IMG/VR virus record: IMGVR_UViG_3300050343_000258
Location: 1-64,000 of that record
Strand: one strand, 5' to 3'
Source: a virus
Length of the DNA stretch: 64,000 nt
Both the position numbers and the translations under genes were made by a program. Numbering within the stretch: position 1 is the stretch's first letter; each line of letters starts with the position of its first letter. The notes below the pieces were generated by a model, which ran no database searches, was not told the origin of the DNA, and saw only the letters and a list, made by a program, of their open reading frames with translations. Shown here one piece after another: positions 57,801 through 64,000 of this stretch.

Positions 57801-60131
57801 TATAAAGGTCCAGATGGTAGTAGAGGTACTACTTCAACAGTTAAAGGTCTTAAGGGTCAAAAAGGTCTCAAAGGATTAAGAGCAACTGATGGAGTAAAAG
57901 GTAGTAAAGGATTAATAGGTATTAAGGGACCAAGAGGACCACAGGGTGGAAGAGGAACAACAACAGGTACTGGTGGAGAACAAGGACCACAAGGTCCAAC
58001 AGGTCCGGCAGCATTTAAAGGACTAAAAGGAATAAAAGGTTATAAAGGACCTAAAGGACCTAAAGGGCCGAAAGGAACACAAAGTACATCTCAAGGACCT
58101 ACAGGACCTGGAGGAGATAATGGACCAACAGCCTATAAAGGACTTAAAGGTCAAAAAGGTATTAAAGGGGCTTATGGACCAAAAGGTCCAATAGGTTCAG
58201 CGACAGGAGATGGTGGACCTCAAGGTCCAACAGGGGATAATGGACCGACAGCACTCAAAGGGTTAAAAGGGTTAAAAGGACATAAAGGGTATAAAGGACC
58301 TAAGGGACCACAAGGACCATCAACTGCCGATGGAGGACCACAAGGTCCAACAGGTCCGGCAGCATTTAAAGGTATTAAAGGTAAAAAAGGGACTAAAGGA
58401 CCTAAAGGATATAAGGGACCTTTAGGACCACAAGGAGCGACAACAGGTGTTGCTGGTGATAAAGGACCACGAGGTCCTCAAGGACAGACAGGACCGACAG
58501 CATTCAAAGGATTAAAAGGTACAAAAGGTTTAATAGGACCTAAAGGTCCGACAGGAAATCAAGGAACACAAAGTGGTCCACACAGGTCCAACAGGTGCAG
58601 GTGGACCCGCAGCATTCAAAGGGTTTAAAAGGGTTAAAAGGACATAAAGGGTATAAAGGACCTTTAGGACCACAAGGAACTGGTAGTTCAGTTAAAGGTT
58701 ATAAAGGAGAAAGAGGGCCAAATGGACCGACCGCTCAAAATGGTGATACAGGTCCAACAGGACTAAAAGGACCAAAAGGTCCACAAGGACCGACAGGTCC
58801 TCAAAGTACTTCAAAAGGACCAAAAGGTGCTGTAGGTATTGGAGGTCCAGCCGCTTTCAAAGGACTATAAAGGTATTACAGGTGAGAAAGGTTTAAAGGG
58901 TCAGTTAGGACCTACAGGGCCAGCAAATAGTGATAAAGGTACTCGTGGTCCACAAGGAACAACTAATACAACTAAAGGACCAAAAGGACCAAAAGGTCCA
59001 CAAGGTGGTAGAGGTCCACAAGGTGGTAGAGGACTAATAGGTACCCAAAGCACATCTCAAGGACCGACAGGACCAATAGGACCATTAGGACCAAAAGGTT
59101 TAAAAGGACATAAAGGAATTAAAGGTTACAAGGGCCCAAGAGGACCTCAAGGGTCGAAAGGGTCACAATCATCTAAAACAGGACCAAGAGGACCACAAGG
59201 TCCGAGAGGTAATGCTTCTACAGATAAGGGTCAAACAGGTATCGCTGGAAATCCCGGACCACAAGGACCAACAGGACCAAAAGGTTATAAAGGTTATAAA
59301 GGACCTAAAGGGTATAAAGGTCGACAAGGTGGTAGTGGTCCACAAGGTCTTCAAGGTCCACAAGGACCAAGAGGCCCACAAGGGTCAGATGGACCAGCAG
59401 CGTTATCTGGACCAACAGGACCAAAAGGTTTAAAAGGTAATAAAGGTATAAAAGGACCCACAGGTGGTGCGTTTTGTTTCGCTCATGACATTGCGGTAAG
59501 AGCAGGTGAAGATTGTGCGTATTGTAATGGTAGAAGTAGCCCATGTGGAGATAAGGTAAATTTGACTGTATATAAAGGTGATATACAACCATTAGCTCAG
59601 GGTGATATCCTCTATACTGACCCAGATTGTAAAGATTGTAGAGAATTTGAGGGATTACCATGTATGAGAAATCTATCTACAGATTTTATAACTATATGGG
59701 ACGCGGTCAACTTAGGTGGAGTTTTATTTTCATGGGTAATTACACCACCACCTAAATCAGTAGTAAATGCTTGTGAAATATATGCTTGTGCCGATTGTAG
59801 GGCTTCTGATAGTAGACTTAAACATGGTACTAAAACATTAAGTGACTCTTTGAATAAGTTACTAAAAATTAATGTTACGGAATATGATTGGAATGAAAAT
59901 TATACAGGATATGACTTCTTAAAGGAAAGACAAAAATTACATTCAATTGGTATGATAGCACAAGAAATAAACTTATTATATCCTGAAGTAGTTTATAGAA
60001 GGGATGATGGTTATTTAGCTATTAAGTATTATAAATTAAATGCATTAATTATTGAAGCGATTAAAAGTCAACAAGTATTTATTGAAGACATAGAGGAACA
60101 AATAAACTGGTTAAGAACACAAATAGATTAA
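54806..60131 (+). CDS. Giant collagen-like fibre protein with embedded vWA-like domain and S74 chaperone (four frameshifts)
   Basis: Reconstructed length is about 1775 residues. The head is residues 1-85 ([12 protein letters not shown] and [13 protein letters not shown]). A first collagen stretch follows to about 235. Residues about 240-600 are a globular domain starting [17 protein letters not shown], with Asp249 in a MIDAS-like DATSM and later [13 protein letters not shown]; this resembles a von Willebrand A fold. Collagen resumes at about 605. After about 59460 a Cys-rich domain with about ten cysteines follows, ending with an S74 domain whose SDSRLK dyad begins at 59805. Extra bases near 56993, 58578, 58625 and 58872 split the frame, and removal of each restores Gly-X-Y register. 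Stop and next start overlap (TAATG). Confidence 0.75.
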
Positions 60132-63100
60132 TGGCTAATATTATAATATATCCTACGGGAAGTACATTAAACACCAATCCACATATAATTTTTAGTGGTA
60201 CAGGTGTTGATTATACTATTGAAATAGATACTACAGGTGATTTAGTATTTAAGTCTTCTACAAATATTTTTAAAATATCTGATAGTGCTACTCCATTATC
60301 ATTACCAGGTGAGGTTAATGTTATTAATAGTGAACTTTATGTTGGTAGTATGATGGTAGTTGACTCTGGAGGTCATTGGGTTGGGCAGACAGAAGGTCTT
60401 AAAGGTCAAAAAGGTCTCAAAGGACTACAAGGTGTTGACGGTGATAAAGGTTTAAAAGGTAATAAAGGTATTCAGGGAATCGTTGGACCTACAGGTGATA
60501 AAGGTGACTTCGGTATCAAAGGTGGTATTGGTTCTGACGGAGAAAAAGGAATCAAAGGTGAGCTTTCAGTCAAAGGGGATAAAGGTAACCGAGGACCACA
60601 AGGTGAGAAAGGTATTGTTGGACCTAAAGGGTTAAAAGGGTTAAAGCCGTCAGACTCAACAAAAGGTCTTAAAGGACCAACAGGTCTAAAAGGGTTAACA
60701 TCTTCAGATAAAGGAACTAAAGGTCCGACAGGTCTTAAAGGTGTTAAAGGAAATAAGGGTCTAAAACCTGAACAAGGACCAAAAGGTAGTATAGGTGGTG
60801 ATTCACCTCAAGGGCCAACAGGTTTAAAAGGGCCGACATCATCAGATAAAGGTCAAAAAGGACCAAAAGGTATAAAAGGTGTAAAGGGACAAAAAGGTAT
60901 TCTTGGAAATCAAGGTCCACAAGGTGATAAAGGTGTTAGGTCGACAGATGGGGATAATGGACCACAAGGACCAACAGGACCTACCGCTGATAAAGGACCT
61001 ATTGGTAACAAAGGTATAAAAGGTCTTACAGGACCACAAGGTCCGCAAGGTCCTGATGGTATTGTAGGTGTACAAGGACCTGATGGTGATTTAGGACCAA
61101 GAGGTCCACAATCTACAGACAAAGGTGATAAAGGTATCAAGGGTATTAAAGGTATCAAGGGTATTAAAGGACCTAAACAAGGTAGAGGTGTAATAGGTAC
61201 ACAAGGTGAAAAAGGATTTATCGGACCACAAGGTCCAACAGGTCCAGGTGGACCAGCAGCCGTTAAAGGACCAATAGGTCCACAAGGACCGACAGGACCA
61301 AAAGGATTTGATGGAGATAGAGGGTTGCAGGGTGATTCACTAAAAGGACCTACAGGTTCTGGTGGAGATAACGGACCTCAAGGACCGGCAAGTACTGATA
61401 AAGGTACGAAAGGGTTAAAGGGATTAATTGGTATCAAAGGTATTAAAGGATTAATCGGACCACAATCATCAACTAGTTCAGGGTCACAAGGACCTACAGG
61501 TCCACAAGGACCAATTGGACCTGCAAGTTCTGACAAAGGTTTAAAAGGACCAGAAGGTACTAAAGGGTTAAGAGGACCACAAGGGCCTCAGGGACCTCAA
61601 GGTAATAATGAAAAGGGACTTATAGGTGATGTTGCCGTTGGTGGAGATATTGGACCAACAAATACAGATAAAGGACTACAAGGACCTACAGGTGATAAGG
61701 GACCTAAAGGTTTTCAAGGACCGAGAGGTACAATTGGTACTTCACCTAAAGGGGCGAGAGGAACACAAGGACCAACAGGTCCAACAGCTGAAAAAGGTCC
61801 GAGTGGTACGTCCACAAATAAAGGTAATAAAGGTATCAAAGGTATCAAAGGACCGAAAGGTACAGATGGACCGAGAGGAACTATTGGAAATAGTATAACG
61901 GGACCAACAGGACCCAACGGACCAACAGGACCTAATAATGCCGATAAAGGACTTAAAGGTCCACAAGGACCAACAGGTCCAACTAATACTGATAAAGGAA
62001 CACAAGGACCAAAAGGTCCTAGAGGTAATCAAGGTGGACAAGGACCTCAAGGTCCGACAGGACCAAAGGGAACTACCGGTGGACAAGGACCGACAGGTCC
62101 ATCAAGTACTGATAAAGGTATTAAAGGGCAAAAAGGTTATAAAGGTACTAAAGGACCAAATGGCCCCACCGGTCCTACAGGACCAAAAGGTACTAAAAAT
62201 ACCACACAAGGTGATAAGGGACCATCTTCAACAGATAAAGGTTTAAAAGGTTATAAAGGACCAAAAGGTTTACAGACAGGGAGAGGTACACAAGGGTCAC
62301 AAGGACCTAAAGCATCTAATGGGGCAACAGGTCCTACAGGACCAAAAGGACCTGCAAGTACTGATAGAGGTCCAATAGGACCAAAAGGACCACAAGGTAA
62401 TGATGGTAACCGAGGTCCCCAAGGTAGTGCGTCAGGTACAGGTATTCAAGGACCAACAGGACCCAAAGGACCGGCAGGTAATACTGCAGGACCAAAAGGA
62501 GCTATAGGTCCACGACAAAGCCAAGGCTCGCAAGGACCACAAGGTTCTAAAGCTAGTCAAGGTACTAATGGACCTACAGGACCACAAGGTCCGGCAAGTA
62601 CAGATAGAGGTCCACAAGGTAATAAAGGTATTAAAGGTGATTTAGGACCACAAGGGCCTAAGGCAACACAAGGTTCTGGTGGTGATACAGGTCCACAAGG
62701 ACCGACAGGTCCATCAAGTACTGATAAAGGTAATAAAGGTTTAAAAGGTGGTCTTAAATCACAAACATCAGATAAAGGTATTAAGGGTTACAAAGGGCCG
62801 AGAGCGGCAACGGGTCAACAAGGTCCACAAGGACCGGCAAGTTCTGTTAGGGGACCAGAAGGTAATAAGGGTCCAAGAGGGCCTCAGGGTTCACAAGGAC
62901 CACAAGGACCTAAAGCTAGTCAAGGTCTTAATGGACCTACAGGACCACAAGGTCCGGCAAGTACGGATAAAGGTAATAAAGGTATTAAAGGTCCGAGAGG
63001 TGGACAAGGTCCACAAGGACCTACAGGTTATCAACCTGGACAAGGTCCACAAGGACCTAAAGGGGCTGTAGGTGCTGATGGTAATGAGCCAGGACCACGA

Positions 63101-64000
63101 GGACCCCAAGGACCACGAGGACCGCAAGGGCCTACAGGTCCACAAGGACCCAAAGCCTCTGGAGGGGCGACAGGTCCGACAGGTAAAGAAGGTCCGGCAA
63201 GTTCAGAAAAGGGACCAAGAGGAAATGTAGGTAGTCAAGGACCAAAAGGACCTAAAGGGTTCAAAGGTGGACAAGGACCCAAAGGACCTAAAGGTCATAA
63301 GGGGAATACAGGGGAAAAAGGATTTAAAGGTCCAAAAGGTTACAAAGGTCCTAGAGGACCGCAAGGACCCCAAGGTTTAAAAGGACCAAGATTATCTCAA
63401 GGGTCAGGAGACGTAGGTGATACAGGACCACAAGGACCGGCAAGTACTGAAAAAGGTCTTAAAGGACCTAAAGGTCCTAAAGGAGCTAAAGGACCAAAAG
63501 GCCTAAAAGGACATAAAGGTTATAAAGGACCTAAAGGTCCAAAAGGTGTACTTGGTAAAGATGGACCACAAGGTCCGCAAGGTCCAAAAGGACCTACAGG
63601 TTCTGGCGGACCAACAGGGCCAGCAGGACAAAAAGGACCAAAAGGACTTAAAGGGATTAAAGGTAGAACCGGAGAAAAAGGTTTAAAAGGACGAACTTCA
63701 AGTCAAGGCTCACAAGGTATTCAAGGAACTCAAGGACCGGCAGGAGCCCAAGGTCCGGCAGGTTCTTTTTCCGATAAAAGATTAAAGGAAAATATTAAAA
63801 AAATTGATACACCTTTACAGAAAGTTTTAAATCTACGTGGTGTTGAATTTATATGGAAAGAAGAAAATCTCGATGGTACCGTTTTACTTGATGGTGGTAG
63901 AAAAGATATTGGAGTTATTGCTCAAGAGGTAAAAGAAGTTTTACCTGAATTAATTGGTGGTTCAGAAGAAAGAGGTTATAAAGTTAGTTATGAACAATTA
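60131..64000 (+). CDS. Giant collagen-like fibre protein with S74 chaperone (3' partial)
   Basis: The frame from the ATG at 60131 stays open to the window edge without an indel. The head of about 87 residues ([13 protein letters not shown] and the following [11 protein letters not shown]) resembles the 50836 head. The collagen region runs from about residue 88 to 1210, with the same GLKG/GPKG triplets and STDKG interruptions. The S74 chaperone begins at Ser1214 (SDKRLKENI, codon at 63770), followed by GVEFIWKEE and [17 protein letters not shown]; the C-terminal end lies outside the window. It is the third substrate candidate for the lysyl hydroxylase/glycosyltransferase pair. Confidence 0.85.
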   Translation, partial: MANIIIYPTGSTLNTNPHIIFSGTGVDYTIEIDTTGDLVFKSSTNIFKISDSATPLSLPGEVNVINSELYVGSMMVVDSGGHWVGQTEGLKGQKGLKGLQGVDGDKGLKGNKGIQGIVGPTGDKGDFGIKGGIGSDGEKGIKGELSVKGDKGNRGPQGEKGIVGPKGLKGLKPSDSTKGLKGPTGLKGLTSSDKGTKGPTGLKGVKGNKGLKPEQGPKGSIGGDSPQGPTGLKGPTSSDKGQKGPKGIKGVKGQKGILGNQGPQGDKGVRSTDGDNGPQGPTGPTADKGPIGNKGIKGLTGPQGPQGPDGIVGVQGPDGDLGPRGPQSTDKGDKGIKGIKGIKGIKGPKQGRGVIGTQGEKGFIGPQGPTGPGGPAAVKGPIGPQGPTGPKGFDGDRGLQGDSLKGPTGSGGDNGPQGPASTDKGTKGLKGLIGIKGIKGLIGPQSSTSSGSQGPTGPQGPIGPASSDKGLKGPEGTKGLRGPQGPQGPQGNNEKGLIGDVAVGGDIGPTNTDKGLQGPTGDKGPKGFQGPRGTIGTSPKGARGTQGPTGPTAEKGPSGTSTNKGNKGIKGIKGPKGTDGPRGTIGNSITGPTGPNGPTGPNNADKGLKGPQGPTGPTNTDKGTQGPKGPRGNQGGQGPQGPTGPKGTTGGQGPTGPSSTDKGIKGQKGYKGTKGPNGPTGPTGPKGTKNTTQGDKGPSSTDKGLKGYKGPKGLQTGRGTQGSQGPKASNGATGPTGPKGPASTDRGPIGPKGPQGNDGNRGPQGSASGTGIQGPTGPKGPAGNTAGPKGAIGPRQSQGSQGPQGSKASQGTNGPTGPQGPASTDRGPQGNKGIKGDLGPQGPKATQGSGGDTGPQGPTGPSSTDKGNKGLKGGLKSQTSDKGIKGYKGPRAATGQQGPQGPASSVRGPEGNKGPRGPQGSQGPQGPKASQGLNGPTGPQGPASTDKGNKGIKGPRGGQGPQGPTGYQPGQGPQGPKGAVGADGNEPGPRGPQGPRGPQGPTGPQGPKASGGATGPTGKEGPASSEKGPRGNVGSQGPKGPKGFKGGQGPKGPKGHKGNTGEKGFKGPKGYKGPRGPQGPQGLKGPRLSQGSGDVGDTGPQGPASTEKGLKGPKGPKGAKGPKGLKGHKGYKGPKGPKGVLGKDGPQGPQGPKGPTGSGGPTGPAGQKGPKGLKGIKGRTGEKGLKGRTSSQGSQGIQGTQGPAGAQGPAGSFSDKRLKENIKKIDTPLQKVLNLRGVEFIWKEENLDGTVLLDGGRKDIGVIAQEVKEVLPELIGGSEERGYKVSYEQL

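Noticed and set aside
51117-63145. Many minus-strand and other-phase frames in the collagen genes (Pro/Leu-rich or Thr/Phe-rich)
   Set aside because: Shadows of Gly-X-Y codons; stop-poor by composition only.
1-64000. tRNA or rRNA genes
   Set aside because: No cloverleaf or conserved rRNA segment stood out by eye; a covariance-model search was not possible, so absence is not proven.

Overview
The window looks like part of a large tailed-phage genome that infects a Bacteroidetes (probably flavobacterial) host. The sequence is AT-rich and almost all genes are on the + strand, tightly packed with ATGA or TAATG overlaps. Shine-Dalgarno boxes are mostly absent. Several promoters match the Bacteroidetes form TTTG-N19-TAnnTTTG. 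Host-like features include SprB-type repeats, a type II glutamine synthetase and a Bacteroidetes-type histone H1-like protein. Virion proteins, a gp46/gp47-like pair, a primase, an endolysin and a spanin-like protein support a lytic phage.

Layout. 1-10987: virion surface genes, namely two Thr-Pro-rich adhesin-like proteins, a SprB-repeat protein and a tail/baseplate-like protein. 10997-25078: a coupled block for DNA metabolism and modification, with RuvC-like resolvase, primase, PD-(D/E)XK nuclease, two lysyl-hydroxylase-like dioxygenases, cysteine synthase, gp47 and gp46 homologues, two sugar-nucleotide epimerase/dehydratases and a dCMP deaminase. 25139-28756: small genes, an EF-hand protein and a phage sigma factor. 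28793-32042: a lysis-like cassette. 32054-40839: hypothetical and virion-associated genes, a histone H1-like protein, DnaJ and a Dam methylase. 41022-42458: a collagen-type glycosyltransferase. 42500-50696: PcfJ-like protein, small acidic proteins, then glutamine synthetase, thioredoxin, carbamoyltransferase and glutaredoxin. 50836-64000: three giant collagen-like fibre genes, all ending in an S74 intramolecular chaperone; the third is cut by the window end.

The most striking reading is a phage-encoded collagen modification system. The gene at 14171 matches the hydroxylase domain of animal procollagen-lysine dioxygenase (PLOD/LH3), and the gene at 41022 matches its glycosyltransferase plus accessory domains. 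In animals these sit on one polypeptide; here they are split. Their expected substrate, X-Lys-Gly collagen triplets, is made in very large amounts by the genes at 50836-64000. A second, divergent hydroxylase is at 13416, and two sugar-nucleotide enzymes are nearby. I infer that the phage builds hydroxylated and glycosylated collagen fibres.

Two promoter classes appear to organise expression: host-type TAnnTTTG boxes before small, protease-like and methylase genes, and a TATTTATAA motif before virion, lysis and collagen genes. The phage sigma factor is a candidate reader of the second class.

Quality note: many conserved genes are interrupted by single-base indels, often in homopolymers, and these fall in patches (1-5 kb, 7.4-12.4, 16.5-24.9, 31.3-32.4, 36.8-37.9, 40.8-43.0 and 57.0-58.9 kb). 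I treat most as consensus errors and annotate the reconstructed genes across them.
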